Assembly (NCBI RefSeq): GCF_000002875.2
Contig: NC_009411.2
Coordinates: 868,001 to 932,000 of the forward strand
Direction of reading: 5' to 3'
Source of the DNA: Leishmania infantum JPCM5
Taxonomy: Eukaryota > Euglenozoa > Kinetoplastea > Trypanosomatida > Trypanosomatidae
DNA length: 64,000 nt
The notes beneath the pieces were generated by a model, which saw only the letters and a program-made list of their open reading frames with translations, did no database searches and was not told where the DNA came from. The first letter of the stretch is position 1, and every line of letters starts with the position of its first letter. This document shows, piece after piece, positions 1-10,359 of this stretch. The position numbers and the translations under genes were made by a program.

Positions 1-454
1 GATCAGAAAGAGGGGAGGGTGGGTCCTCTCAACGGAGAGTGCCTGAGAATGCGAAACAAATCGAGGTGGCCAAAAGACAGCGGCGTCACGCGCATGGAGT
101 CTGAAGCATGTACACCCCATGAAGCACCGTGTTGGGCCTTCTCTGTTTCTTTTCATTTTTTTCTGTTCATTGCTCTTGGCGTGTGCCGTCGCCTGTGCGC
201 CGTCCGCAGATTCGGGGGAGCGACATCACGTCCAGCAGACCATAGAAACACAGCCAAGAGGGCACGAGACAATGCAGTGCAACGCACAAACACACCACAA
301 ACCAACAGCAGAGCGCACTCGACCGACGCACGCCTTTCGACGTCGTGCACCAGCGGGGGCGGAAATGGGTGGGCAGCCACCGTCTCGCGTTGAAAAAGGA
401 AGCGAGAAACTGGACAAGAGCAGCGAGGCACGCAAATTTGTGTCTTCTCCTTCC

Positions 455-850
455 CTTCAGCGCGGTCATTCGCCGCCATGGAGCACGAGCCCAGCCACCC
501 CCACCACCACCACTCTGGCCCCCGGCCCGGCCGCACAGGACCGTCATCGCGCGGCGCGAAGCAGCGGGACACACACGCCTCCCGGCAATGCGCCGCCACA
601 GTCGCCGGGGCGCGGCCTCCGCCTCAACGTCGGCACACCACCCGCGCCCCGCAGGCCGCCTCGCAGCCGCGCCCATTGTGCCCCCCACCCACCCGCCCGC
701 CGCCACCGGGTGCACCCCCTCGGGGTCGCATAAAGGCTCCCCGCCAGCAGGCAGCGAGCACCGGGTGGCGTACGCGCGAGTCGCGCTGACGCTCGGCCCA
801 TCGCGCGGACGGCACAAGCGCCTTCACAGTCGCCGGCCGCTCCAGCAACA
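455..850 (-). repeat. Dispersed repeat copy A (5'-truncated retroposon-like element)
   Basis: About 390 bases closely match the 3' two thirds of copies B-E when read on the minus strand. Similarity begins beside the purine-rich tail (440-460) and stops abruptly near 850, in the sequence that continues for about 200 bases in the other copies. Loss of the 5' end with an intact 3' end is typical of LINE-mobilised retroposons. Like B and E it keeps the 48-base block missing from C and D, but it has one fewer ACCC unit inside that block than B and E. Confidence 0.85.
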
Positions 851-2083
851 GCCTGCCGGTCTGTTGGCGTGTGTGTGTGTGTGAATCGATGTCTGGGCGC
901 GTTTGATTGGATGGCGCCACTGTCGTAGGGCTTTTGTACAAGTGAAGATGGCGGGAACGACGGCAGAGAGAAGCGGCAGTCAGTGAAAGCCTCAGTCGCG
1001 CGTGACGGAGCACTGCAAGCGACACAAGCAACACATGAGGGAGGACATGCGCAGCCCCATCTCCGCAGCACTCACCACCGCATCTTCACACCTCCATTGT
1101 AGTCTTTCTCAGACAGATCCAATGCAGTGCGCTCTTTCGGTATCTATCGCATACCTCCCCGCCGACCTCTCCCCGCCCCCTGTCCAACATCCATCCTCCT
1201 TCGGCCATCACCACCACCACCACCACTTCGACACCGAAGAAAAACAAAGGGAAGCGGTGGAGAAGAGAGAAGAGACACAAATGAAAAGATTAGAAATACG
1301 GGAGAGAGAGAGTTCGCTCTCCCTTCGCTTGGCTACCTGCCCTGACGCCATGCACAACTCCGGCAGGAAACCATCACGTACTCGCAAACAAGCCCAACCA
1401 AAGCGAAAAAAAAAAAGGAATGAGCGCCCATCAGCGCGTGCCGCACGCGCATGTAGTCACGGGAGTTGGAAGGTGTGGAAACAAAAGAAGAGAGAATAGC
1501 GTCGGCGAGTTTACGCTTAGAGAAGAAGCCATCGTGGTTGGCCCCTTCTCTTTCGCCTCCTCCCTTTCTCTGTCGTTCTTTCGCCTGCTACGATGGCACC
1601 AGCAACGGCACCCACCGACACCTCTTCTCCGCTTCCCAAGACCCACCTACCCCCGTCACACCCCTCTTGCAGCAGAACGCATTTGCGAGCACGCGGTGCT
1701 TCCTTACGTGTATGTGCGTCCATGTATCTCTCTGCGACTGCCCTCCTCCGCTGCCGCGCTGGATCCCACCGCTCTTCCTCTCTCACTCACCCACACGCAT
1801 GGAGCGCCGGTCAGCTGCTGTCTGCGTTGAGAAGACACGCGCGCACACTTCCGGGCGAGACGCACGCCATCAACTCCAAGAACCTGCCGAGCAGGTAAAA
1901 GAGAAACCGAAATACATAAAGATCCACGGCATCGTGAAATCAAACGTGTGTTGCGCGCGTGCGACTTCCACGCACACCCACAGAGAGAGAGAGAATAAGG
2001 AGCAAAGAAAAATAGAGCAAGAGCGAGAAATCGTTGAAACAAGAAGAGAATAGCGCCGCGCACTTAAGCTTACGTTGTGTGCA

Positions 2084-2086
<3 letters not shown>

Positions 2087-2114
<28 letters not shown>
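2087..2114. repeat. (TG)14 microsatellite
   Basis: Fourteen uninterrupted TG units in the flank downstream of RNR2. In the minus-strand transcript this would be a CA repeat. Confidence 0.95.
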
Positions 2115-2116
<2 letters not shown>

Positions 2117-3020
2117 TGTATCCGCCATCAGCACGCGCGCGTCACTGTATGTGCGCATGCCGGTAGAGTGCGCATACCTGCGAGCCCATTCATTAGCCCT
2201 CTTCCCCGCTCTCTCTTGTCTCATCGTCGCAGCAGCAAGCACACCTCGCGCTCGCGACCATCAAACCCATCGTGAGGGCTCCCATGCGGCATATTCGCGA
2301 CACCGGGAAGGCTCGTGAGCCCACGCAGCTTTCGGAGATGAGAGTACGCGATCCCAAGAGATGGAAGAGACACATGAAATGAAGAGCAAGAGAGACTCGA
2401 CGAGGTAGAGCAGCATCAGTTGAAGGCGCCCAGCACTCACCTGCACCGGGATGGAGAGACGGGAACGCAACACGGCTGCCATAAAGCAAGCAGAAGCAAT
2501 CAGCCACGTCTTACGCAGGCACACACACACACACGAGAGCACACGAACGCACAACAAACCTCGCCATCTCTCGGAGCAGCCAGCGCCTCCCTTGTCGATG
2601 TTTTCGTGTTCGCGTTATTTTGCTGTTGCGTGCTTTCCTCTTGTCTTCCGAGACGGGCATCACCCCGCTTGTGTGCTCGCCGCATTCCTATGGCCTGTAT
2701 AGAGGGCTTCTCGGGGGGGGGGGCGAGAGGCACTCGCCCACGAATAGAGTCGAGGTGTAGAGGGGGAAGGCTAGATCAGCGTCGGGCCAGCCCTGGGGCA
2801 CCAACACATACGCACCTGCAGAGTGACATCGCACAGTGGTGGTGTTCGTGTCCCCCATCTGCAGTGCCTCATGGATTCACGGATGAATGTGCGCGGCTAC
2901 GGGGTGCTGCTGCTTCTCCTCATCTTCCCTCCCTCCCCTACCCCAAACACACCGGCAACGCGTGCGCAAAACGCACAGCATCGGATAACCCGGCGGCCAG
3001 AGGTCAGACAGCGCTCCTGT

Positions 3021-4187
3021 TTAGAAGTCCTCCGAGAGGGAGAACTTCTTCGACGTGCCCTCCGTGCTCATCACGCCGGCCTTCTGGTACTCCCCCACCT
3101 TCTTCTCGAAGAAGTTCGTTTTGCCCTGCAGCGAGATCATCTCCATGAAGTCGAACGGCTGCGTCGAGCGGTAGTGCTTCTCCTCGCCGAGCGACACCAG
3201 CAGCCGGTCCGCGACGAACTCGATGTACTGCGCCATCAGCTCCGCGTTCATGCCAATCAGCCGCACCGGCAGCGCGTCGCAGATGAACTCGCGCTCGATG
3301 TTCACCGCATCCACGATGATCTCCAGCACGCGCTCGCGCGGCAGCTTGTGCTTGATGTGCGAGTTGTACAGCAGGCATGCGAAGTCCGTGTGTAGGCCCT
3401 CGTCGCGCGAGATGAGCTCGTTGCTGAACGTCAGCCCCGGCATCAGACCGCGCTTCTTCAGCCAGAACAGCGCGCAGAACGACCCGGAAAAGAAAATGCC
3501 CTCCACCGCGGCAAAGCCGATCAGCCGCTCCTGAAAGCTCGCGCTGCTCCCGATCCACCGCACAGCCCACTCCGCCTTCTTTTGGATGCACGGGATCGTC
3601 TGTATTGCGTGCAACAGTCGCAGCTTCTCCTCGCTGTCCGTGATGTACGTGTCCAGCAGCACAGAGTACGTCTCCGAGTGGATGTTCTCCATCATCAGCT
3701 GGAACCCGTAGAACGCGCGCGCCTCTGGCACCTTCACGTCGCTCATGAAGCGCTGCGCAAGATTCTCGATGACTATGCCGTCGCTGCCGGCGAAGAAGGC
3801 AAGCACGTGCTTGATGAAGTGCCGCTCCCCGTCGTTCAGCGTTGCCCAGTCCTTCATGTCGTTGCCCAGGTCGATCTCCTCCACCGTCCAGATGCAGCTC
3901 TCCTGCTCCTTGTACTTGCGCCAGATGTCATGGTACTGGATTGGGAAGAGGACGTAGCGGAATGGGTTCTCCTGCTGCAGCGGCTCCTCCTCGGCATTCG
4001 TCCCCTCGGCAACCTTGTCCGCCGTCAGTACCTCGGCGCCAGCCGCAACCGGTTTCATGACGAGATTCTCCGTCTTGGCAGCATCGGTGGCCGCGCCATC
4101 GGTCGGCGTACAAGCGACTTCCGCCTCCACATCCTCCTCTCGCGGACGCTTCGCGGCAGGCTGCAGGTTGGCTTCGGTGGACGGCAT
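3021..4187 (-). CDS. RNR2: Ribonucleoside-diphosphate reductase small subunit (R2)
   Basis: A 388-residue class I ribonucleotide reductase R2 subunit, which carries the diiron-tyrosyl cofactor that the R1 subunit uses to make dNDPs from NDPs. Visible family signatures are [11 protein letters not shown] near the start of the core, [13 protein letters not shown], the radical-tyrosine segment [15 protein letters not shown], the run [21 protein letters not shown] and the [25 protein letters not shown] block. The C-terminus FSLSEDF is the expected R1-docking tail. About 75 N-terminal residues are a low-complexity extension. The ATG at 4187 is the first in frame after a pyrimidine-rich leader. The gene is the last complete one in transcription order. 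Possible cell-cycle elements lie upstream at 4276-4336. Confidence 0.97.
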   Translation of the reverse strand: MPSTEANLQPAAKRPREEDVEAEVACTPTDGAATDAAKTENLVMKPVAAGAEVLTADKVAEGTNAEEEPLQQENPFRYVLFPIQYHDIWRKYKEQESCIWTVEEIDLGNDMKDWATLNDGERHFIKHVLAFFAGSDGIVIENLAQRFMSDVKVPEARAFYGFQLMMENIHSETYSVLLDTYITDSEEKLRLLHAIQTIPCIQKKAEWAVRWIGSSASFQERLIGFAAVEGIFFSGSFCALFWLKKRGLMPGLTFSNELISRDEGLHTDFACLLYNSHIKHKLPRERVLEIIVDAVNIEREFICDALPVRLIGMNAELMAQYIEFVADRLLVSLGEEKHYRSTQPFDFMEMISLQGKTNFFEKKVGEYQKAGVMSTEGTSKKFSLSEDF

Positions 4188-4275
4188 GATGATGAGCCGT
4201 GGATCGCACAGGCTCGAGGGGAGAGAGGAGTCTGAAGAAGATCTAAGCGCGTGTGCAGAAAAATGGGTGTATGCG

Positions 4276-4283
4276 TTTCTATG
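4276..4283 (-). promoter_or_regulatory. Candidate cycling-sequence octamer (CATAGAAA)
   Basis: On the minus strand this reads CATAGAAA, about 90 bases before the RNR2 ATG. It matches the octamer (C/A)ATAGAA(A/G) described in trypanosomatid S-phase mRNAs. A near match, GATAGAAG, lies about 50 bases further upstream (4329-4336). Whether both fall inside the mature 5' UTR depends on the splice acceptor, which I cannot fix. Confidence 0.45.
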
Positions 4284-4444
4284 GGAAGTGGAGATGAGGA
4301 GGAGTGGTCAGGGGAGCGTGTGTGTGCGCTTCTATCGAGGTACAACGGGGGAAGCAGTGAGGGAGAGCGAGAGCGAGAGATGGCTGCTTGGGTGGGTGGG
4401 TGTGTGTGTGGGGGGGGGGGTTCGCATGCGACTGTGAACGCGGA

Positions 4445-4478
4445 TTGTGTGTGTGTGTGTATGTGTGTGTGTGTGTGA
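4445..4478. repeat. Interrupted (TG)n microsatellite
   Basis: A TG repeat broken by one AT step, between RNR2 and the next upstream gene. It reads as a CA repeat on the transcribed strand. Confidence 0.9.
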
Positions 4479-5154
4479 CGAGAAGCGAGAAGCGAGGAGA
4501 AAAGACAATGGTGAGCGCGATGATGGGCGTGCACGTGCACGTGAAAGGCGGCATGACACTCACACAGCATAGTATGATGGATGTCGGCCCACATGTGAGT
4601 GAGAAGTGCAGCACCACGATCAAAGAAGGGCACCGACGCCCCGCGAGTGCTCGAGGGCTAGGAAAGGCGATCTGTGATGGGTGTGAATGCAGTGCGCCGT
4701 ATGCGTGCACACAAACAGTCGCGCAGTGGTCATTGTCACGTCTCCATCGCCTGTATCGATGCTTGATTCAGAGTTTACCTTCGTGCATGCGCCTTCGCAC
4801 GTTTTTTTAAGCGAGCTGTAAAGTAGCGACGGAGAAAGAGGGGCACAGGGGAGGGGTCGGCGAAGGACAAGACATGCCCTCACGTGCACAACCGCCAACG
4901 TGCGGGCGTAGATTTTGTTAGATGAACGTATGGCAAGCGATGAGGGAAAGAGATCTGGAGGTGGCCGAGCGTGAGACAGAGAAAACATGCGCGGAGGTAA
5001 ATGCGTCGCGGTAGCGAGCGCAAAATCAGCGCAGACAAGCCATGGGGATGTCGTTGTCCACCACCCCTCACCTCCTTCCCGACTTTCCCTTTCGCTCAAC
5101 CCTCTGCGCGCCTGCTCTCCATACCTTTGGCCCCGTCACCCACAATGACTTCGA

Positions 5155-6303
5155 TTAGGTGTGTGGTCGCTTACGCGGGCCCTTGCGGGTGCTTGCTGCT
5201 GCGCCGCCCTCCCCATCCTCCTCTCTTTTCGGGATGGCGCACTCGATGGACACGATACGACGCGCTGGTGTAGCACCACCTGTGCCACCGGCGGACGCGC
5301 GTGGCTTGCGTGCGCGCTTCTTCGGCCTCGCCTCAGGCCCGCCCTCTGCCTCCCCGCTGGAGAACTGAGCCGCCGGTTGCGTCGTTTCTGTTAGGTAAAA
5401 TGGGCCTGGCGCTGCACGCGGCGGCCGGATGCCCATGCAGCGCATAGCGGCCGGCTCGGAGATGAGCAAGACTGCTTGACCTGGCACGATCGGCTCGTCC
5501 TCTAGGCACCGCGCTGTCACGCGCAGCTGTTGATCCTCAGGGACACCAGTGCAGCATCTGCGCTTCGCGGCAGCAGCCGTCGTGGTGGCTGGCAAGGAGG
5601 CATCGAGCGCTGCATCGTCACCGCTCGGCTCTGCCTTCTCGTCTTTGACCCCCTCCTGCGACACATTATCGGTGCCTGCCTCCGAAGCATCTCCGAGTAA
5701 CAGCGTTGCTGCATCGTCCGTACTGCCCCTGGCTGCCACCGCGGCGGACACGGCCACTGTCGGTACCCGCACTTGCATGCACGATGTGAACGGCGACGCC
5801 TCTGAGACACCGGCGCAGATCCCGTGTTGGAGGCGAGCTGCGACAAGGGTCACCATCACGTTCACCTGCACATCGCCGCGCGGGTTTACCTGGCGAGCCG
5901 TGTCGGCGTGAATCTCAGCGGACTTGATGTGGACAATCACGTAGGGTGTCGACGAAGATGACGACGTGGGCGCCGCACGGTTGTCGAGAGCGCTGTGTGC
6001 ACCGCGGCTATGCTTGGCGCCATCTTCGGCCTCCTGTTGCAAGAGCTGCTGTTGGGCGAGGTCCTCTGCAGATGCCTCGTAGGGGCGATGGAGCAACTTC
6101 TTCAGAAGCGTCGCATGCAGGATGTTGCGGTCACGCAAGTGGCGCAGTGGCAGCACGACCGAAATGACCTTGGTGATGACGATGGCGTCGGTGAAGGTAG
6201 CGGGCCTCATGGAAAAGAACGGCGGCGGGTCAGGCGCACTTGCAGACGCATTTGCCACGGCTGCCTTTGACAGCGCTGCCTTCTTTCCCCGCTGCTGCGC
6301 CAT
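5155..6303 (-). CDS. Conserved-looking hypothetical protein (382 aa)
   Basis: I do not recognise the family. The start is the ATG of MAQQRGKKAALSK at 6303; the frame is open for 32 more codons upstream but there reads HT/HP low complexity. Residues about 25-75 (FFSMRPATFTDAIVITKVISVVLPL, given here only in part: FTDAIVITKVISVVLPL) and the segment beginning YVIVHIKSAEIHADT look like alternating beta-strand and helix. An Ala/Ser-rich linker follows, then a second ordered block (LRVTARCLEDEPIVPGQAV). The C-terminus is basic, with KKRARKPRA and KGPRKRP clusters that could be nuclear localisation signals. The paired blocks could be a divergent RPB7/RPA43-like fold, but this is speculative. Confidence 0.75.
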   Translation of the reverse strand: MAQQRGKKAALSKAAVANASASAPDPPPFFSMRPATFTDAIVITKVISVVLPLRHLRDRNILHATLLKKLLHRPYEASAEDLAQQQLLQQEAEDGAKHSRGAHSALDNRAAPTSSSSSTPYVIVHIKSAEIHADTARQVNPRGDVQVNVMVTLVAARLQHGICAGVSEASPFTSCMQVRVPTVAVSAAVAARGSTDDAATLLLGDASEAGTDNVSQEGVKDEKAEPSGDDAALDASLPATTTAAAAKRRCCTGVPEDQQLRVTARCLEDEPIVPGQAVLLISEPAAMRCMGIRPPRAAPGPFYLTETTQPAAQFSSGEAEGGPEARPKKRARKPRASAGGTGGATPARRIVSIECAIPKREEDGEGGAAASTRKGPRKRPHT

Positions 6304-7373
6304 TACGCTTACCTGTGTGTGTGTGTGTGTGCGGGGGTGGGTGGGTGGGTGTGTGTCGGTGTAGCTCGCTAAACAGTGTGCGTGCGTTAGCATGTACACA
6401 TATGTTCGTGCATGTGAGTACGTCTGTGCACAACGCGGGACGCAAGGTATGCCTGGTGCTGCTTAGCTGAAGAGTATGTGCACGCGCGAAGTGCTTGAGA
6501 GAGTGCGAGATAGAGAGAGAAGGGGGAGAAGAAAAGCACGTAATGCACGCAGGCAGAAGAGAGAAGGAAGAACACTCAAGACACCGCCGTGCGCTGGCGC
6601 CGACGCGCATCTAGGCAGAGACAGCGTGCCCTCTTCGTTGTCCGAGTAGCAACGAAAAAAAAAAAACGTTCGATGAAGGCATCATTGAAAAGGACAAAGT
6701 GGGGCGTCAGCGCGCACGACGACGATAAGAGCGGTGACGGCGGGTGAGAGCTGCTGGACGTGCGCGTCCCACGCAACGCCCTTCGCTATCAGAGTGCGTG
6801 CGGCCCCGTTTTCGCTGCTTTGCGTAGCGGCGCGTGCGCAGGCACTCGCGTATTTGGCCATGGAAGGCGGCAGGACTGTGGTGCATTGCCGTCAGCTGGC
6901 GCACCTGCGTAAAACAGCTGGAAAAAAAAATGCATATCGTGCGGGAGAGGGGGGAGAGCTTGCTCGTTCTGGGGGTCTACGAGTGGGGATGGGTAAGCTG
7001 CACGGGAGACGAACGTCGAATACTACAACGAAGCAGTACGCGCGCACACGAACAACAGCAAGCCTACGCATAATCGCCCACATACGCGCGGGGGCGCGCT
7101 CATCAGCGCATGTGCCAAGAGGAGATATCATTCGGGCTGCCAACGCTCCACCGAGCTCTCGGCAGACAGCGGCAACGTACATTCCATCCTCGGGCTAGAA
7201 AAGATCCGCTCTCTACTTCGCATATTGCCGCTCTGCTGCCAGTTGTTAGAGGAGCACAAGCTCGGCCTGCCACCACCACTCGGACCGACTCGCGTCGTGA
7301 TCGTGCGGAAGGCTGTCACAGACGTGGTCGGCTCACCGTGGTGTCGCCGTGCTCGCTGCCGCCGCAGCTCCGT
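6304..7373. other. Intergenic region, 382-aa gene to tetraspan gene
   Basis: No gene supported. It contains short TG/GGGT runs near 6312-6357, an A run near 6655-6667 and mixed sequence up to the stop of the four-TM protein at 7374. It should hold that gene's 3' UTR. Confidence 0.65.
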
Positions 7374-10019
7374 CTAATGAACGCCACCGCTCGAGTTCAC
7401 ATCATCGCCATCGGTGGCCATCCTTGTGGGGCTCTCAATCAGCATAAGCGAATCCTCGTTGCTCTCGTGATTAAATCGACTGTCACTGCGGCTACGGCTG
7501 CTCGCCGGGCTCTCAAGTACGTAGTCCAACATGTCACGCACCTCCACGGCCTGGTCAGGTGATTCCTGCCACGACTTTAAAGCGCAGTTGTAGTACTCCT
7601 GCGTCAGCGGGTCCCAGAACATGTTGCGGTCGAAGGAGTAGTACATGTCACTGCGGTCATCGTAGACCCAGTCGGTTGCGCCGGCGATCAGCACGCCGAG
7701 CTCCGCGGCGGTAAGGTAGTTGGAGTCGTACTCACGGTTGAAGAAGCGGAGAAACTTGTGCTGACGCTTGCGGGCTTGCTGATAGACCGGCGCTGCACGC
7801 CGCTTGTCTGGTAGGCCTCGCTTCTGCTTCGAGGACAGCGACGACTCTGTCGCTTCCGTCTGTGGCCCAGCGCTGCGCTGACGACCCGTGCGTGGCAGGG
7901 ACAAATCCCCAGGCGACGCTCGCTGCCGGTCACGGCGCTGGCGCTGGGCGTTGTCGCCGGCGGCCGCCACCGCAGCCCCGGCGCTCCGGCCACGCGTGAC
8001 GAAGCTGCTCTCCGTGTTGTGATCTGATGCGTTGAATGCCGCCGTCGCTGCACCAGCAGCAGCAGCGCGGGCGCCGCCGTCGTCGAAGGAAAGCGTTGGC
8101 ACCGACGGATGCTGTCGGTAGCGGCGAGATTCGCTGTCACTGAGCAACCCGAAGCCCGCATCGTCATCTGTATCGTCCGGCACGCCGAGAAATGAAACGT
8201 GCAGCTCGCCGTGCTGCAGTGGAAGCGAGCCAGGAGTGGGCCTTGTTGACGCAGCAGTCGTGGCAGTATCGATGCCACAGCCAATGCCACGATGCGCAGA
8301 CTGGACGTTGAAATCCACGCCACCGGCGAGGAAGTTATCGGGTGCGGGTGCTGCTGGCTGCAATGAAGTCGAGTTGACGCTGCGCAGCGCGTCACCATTT
8401 GCGCCCTCATCCTCACTGCCGTCTTGATCGCCATGCCTTCGACTGTTGAAAGGGGCTGCAACGGCACCCATGGAGATGGTCGCTGTTGCGCTTCTCGGAA
8501 CAGAGGCGACAATACTCGGCTGCCTTGTCGACCGATTACCATCAAGCTGCGAGGTTGTTCGTGCGGCGTCCCAGGTACTGCGAGCACAGCTCCCACCAGC
8601 GGCATCACGTGTGACGCTGGAGGTTGTCGACGAGTTCAGCATATGCACAATGTAGTCTTCAGCCCGAGCACTGCGGGAGATCCGGTGACGCTCTGCTCGA
8701 AGTTGGTTGCGCGACGTGACACGGATGTTGTGGATGTAGCTGTGCATGCACAGCGCGAGCACAAGCAGCAGCCCATGCACGGCGACGGCGCCGATGTACA
8801 GCCGGTACCCGTAGCGGTAGTGAACGTTGCACGCATCGCCGGGCACGTGCTCGCCCTCGCAGGTGCGCCGCACGCAAGAGGTGTAGAGGTCAAACAGCAC
8901 CACCGTCACAATGCCAATGCAGAGGCTCAGCAGGAGGTCGAAAAAGAGCAGCACAAGCGCACCACTTCGTGTCGGCCGAGCCGCAATCCGAAAGCCCAGA
9001 AACAGCGCCACCACCTCGCACAGGAGTTGCAGAATGCCCATCGTCCACATCACCCCAATAAAGCGACGAACGAATCCCGCAGATGCATGGCAGAGGATGG
9101 CGCCGGTGACGTTGTCTAGAACGATCCACTCCACCCACGCGCTCTGCCATGAAGCGCACGTGCGCTGAAACCCATCTCGGCACGAGAAGAACAGCCCGAC
9201 GGACAAGAACGAGTCGTTGTTCTGCACGCTCAGCCACTCCGTCGTGCACGCGCAGAGAACAAGACAGAAGACGGTGAAGCTGAGCACGAGCAGCATCAGA
9301 ATGCAGAACCGCCAGAGAACGTTGACGGCATTGTACTTCTGCTCCTTGTAGAGCACAAAGTTCTCCAGGTCGTAGCGGCTGTAGGACGCTCGCTGATGCG
9401 GTGCCAGGACAACCATGCTGCAGCCCATGCGATGACGGAGGACGACCACGGCGGGAATGTCGGAAGCCGAGCCGTGCGGCCTCTGTTCCTCAACAGTGGT
9501 CAAGAGCGGCACGTCGAGTGGAACCGCGCGGGCTGCTAGCCGGTCAGAGGGCACCTCCGCACCGTGCTCGGCAGAGAAGACCTCGTCCTCACGCAGCGCA
9601 GAAACGTCGGTTTCTCTGGCAGTAGCGCTACGGCCGCCGCCCCCAGTCCCCCGCTTCGCAGAAAGACGCGGGGAGCTCGTGAGAGGAAGCACCTCGGCCA
9701 GGTCAATGCTGACGTCAGCACAGCTGACGGAGGCATCGCCTCTCCCGTCGCCGCAGCCACCACGGCCAGCCCTGCTCTCCCGGGTCCCCTCCGATCGGAG
9801 GCGCTGCGCTTCCGTCGCAGCATCAGTTTCAGAGGCTATGGTATTGCCTGCGCGAGCTCGACTCCCGCTGTCGGTCCTCAGGCCGCCAATGTCACTGCCA
9901 GAACCGCCGCTCAGCGCTTCGGCCGACGGCATTTTGGGCCTCGAGTAAGAAAAAGAGGCAGCAGTGGGAATAGCAGCAGCAACAGCAGGAACAAACGCCG
10001 ACGATGCCGTCGTCTTCAT
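7374..10019 (-). CDS. Claudin-like four-TM protein with a C-terminal aromatic (OCRE-like) module (881 aa)
   Basis: An 881-residue membrane protein, starting at the ATG of MKTTASSAF (10019); a second ATG 29 codons later (MPSAEAL) is an alternative start. Residues 1-230 are Ser/Arg/Gly-rich. Four hydrophobic segments follow at about 239-258, 322-345, 352-378 and 408-428. The loop after TM1 has a Trp, then GLFFSC and a second Cys eight residues on, resembling the W...GLW..C...C signature of claudin/PMP22-type tetraspans; trypanosomatid amastins share this topology. A long disordered tail leads to about residues 784-820, where WVYDDRSDMYYSFDRNMFW and DPLTQEYYN resemble an OCRE aromatic repeat. 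I have not seen this pairing described; function unknown. The first 103 codons of the longer open frame are probably leader sequence. Confidence 0.85.
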   Translation of the reverse strand: MKTTASSAFVPAVAAAIPTAASFSYSRPKMPSAEALSGGSGSDIGGLRTDSGSRARAGNTIASETDAATEAQRLRSEGTRESRAGRGGCGDGRGDASVSCADVSIDLAEVLPLTSSPRLSAKRGTGGGGRSATARETDVSALREDEVFSAEHGAEVPSDRLAARAVPLDVPLLTTVEEQRPHGSASDIPAVVVLRHRMGCSMVVLAPHQRASYSRYDLENFVLYKEQKYNAVNVLWRFCILMLLVLSFTVFCLVLCACTTEWLSVQNNDSFLSVGLFFSCRDGFQRTCASWQSAWVEWIVLDNVTGAILCHASAGFVRRFIGVMWTMGILQLLCEVVALFLGFRIAARPTRSGALVLLFFDLLLSLCIGIVTVVLFDLYTSCVRRTCEGEHVPGDACNVHYRYGYRLYIGAVAVHGLLLVLALCMHSYIHNIRVTSRNQLRAERHRISRSARAEDYIVHMLNSSTTSSVTRDAAGGSCARSTWDAARTTSQLDGNRSTRQPSIVASVPRSATATISMGAVAAPFNSRRHGDQDGSEDEGANGDALRSVNSTSLQPAAPAPDNFLAGGVDFNVQSAHRGIGCGIDTATTAASTRPTPGSLPLQHGELHVSFLGVPDDTDDDAGFGLLSDSESRRYRQHPSVPTLSFDDGGARAAAAGAATAAFNASDHNTESSFVTRGRSAGAAVAAAGDNAQRQRRDRQRASPGDLSLPRTGRQRSAGPQTEATESSLSSKQKRGLPDKRRAAPVYQQARKRQHKFLRFFNREYDSNYLTAAELGVLIAGATDWVYDDRSDMYYSFDRNMFWDPLTQEYYNCALKSWQESPDQAVEVRDMLDYVLESPASSRSRSDSRFNHESNEDSLMLIESPTRMATDGDDVNSSGGVH

Positions 10020-10359
10020 CAGCACCTGACACAAAGAAACTCGGCTGATCACTATGAGTTGGCCGCACCTGAGGCAGAGTGCTAAAGGTGTCGGCGATAA
10101 GAAGACGCGGGAAGATGCCGCTGCTTCACAGAGCGCGAGCGATTGGGAGATGGGTAGAAAAAGTAAAGAAACGGCGCCCGTGGCTCCACACGATGCACCA
10201 CCGTAAAATGCGAAAGACAGAGCAAGCCAAGGCGCACGCTGACGCACCCCGAAAGAGAAACGGGGGTGAAGGTAGGCTGGAGGCCGCGCCCGAAACAAGT
10301 CCGCAAACGAGCCTCCCACAACACCCACAAGTCACAGTGAAGACCGACGGTTTTCCTTT

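Larger units (their letters stand above)
1..3020. other. Intergenic / 3' flank of the RNR2 gene
   Basis: No convincing gene on either strand. The region lies downstream of the minus-strand ribonucleotide reductase gene and should hold its 3' UTR and the upstream flank of a gene outside the window. It contains repeat copy A, a CAC-rich stretch near 1205-1230, a (TG)14 run at 2087-2114, a G run near 2714-2723 and several purine-rich tracts. Open frames here are low-complexity and overlap each other on both strands. Confidence 0.7.
4188..5154. other. Intergenic region between RNR2 and the 382-aa gene
   Basis: No supported gene. It holds the RNR2 leader, with pyrimidine tracts on the minus strand that could guide trans-splicing, a G run near 4410-4420 and an interrupted (TG)n repeat at 4445-4478. 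The rest is the 3' UTR of the upstream 382-aa gene. Confidence 0.7.

Noticed and set aside
1202..1230. CAC-repeat as a His-tag-like coding signal
   Set aside because: It is a trinucleotide run in intergenic sequence; overlapping frames are short and low complexity.
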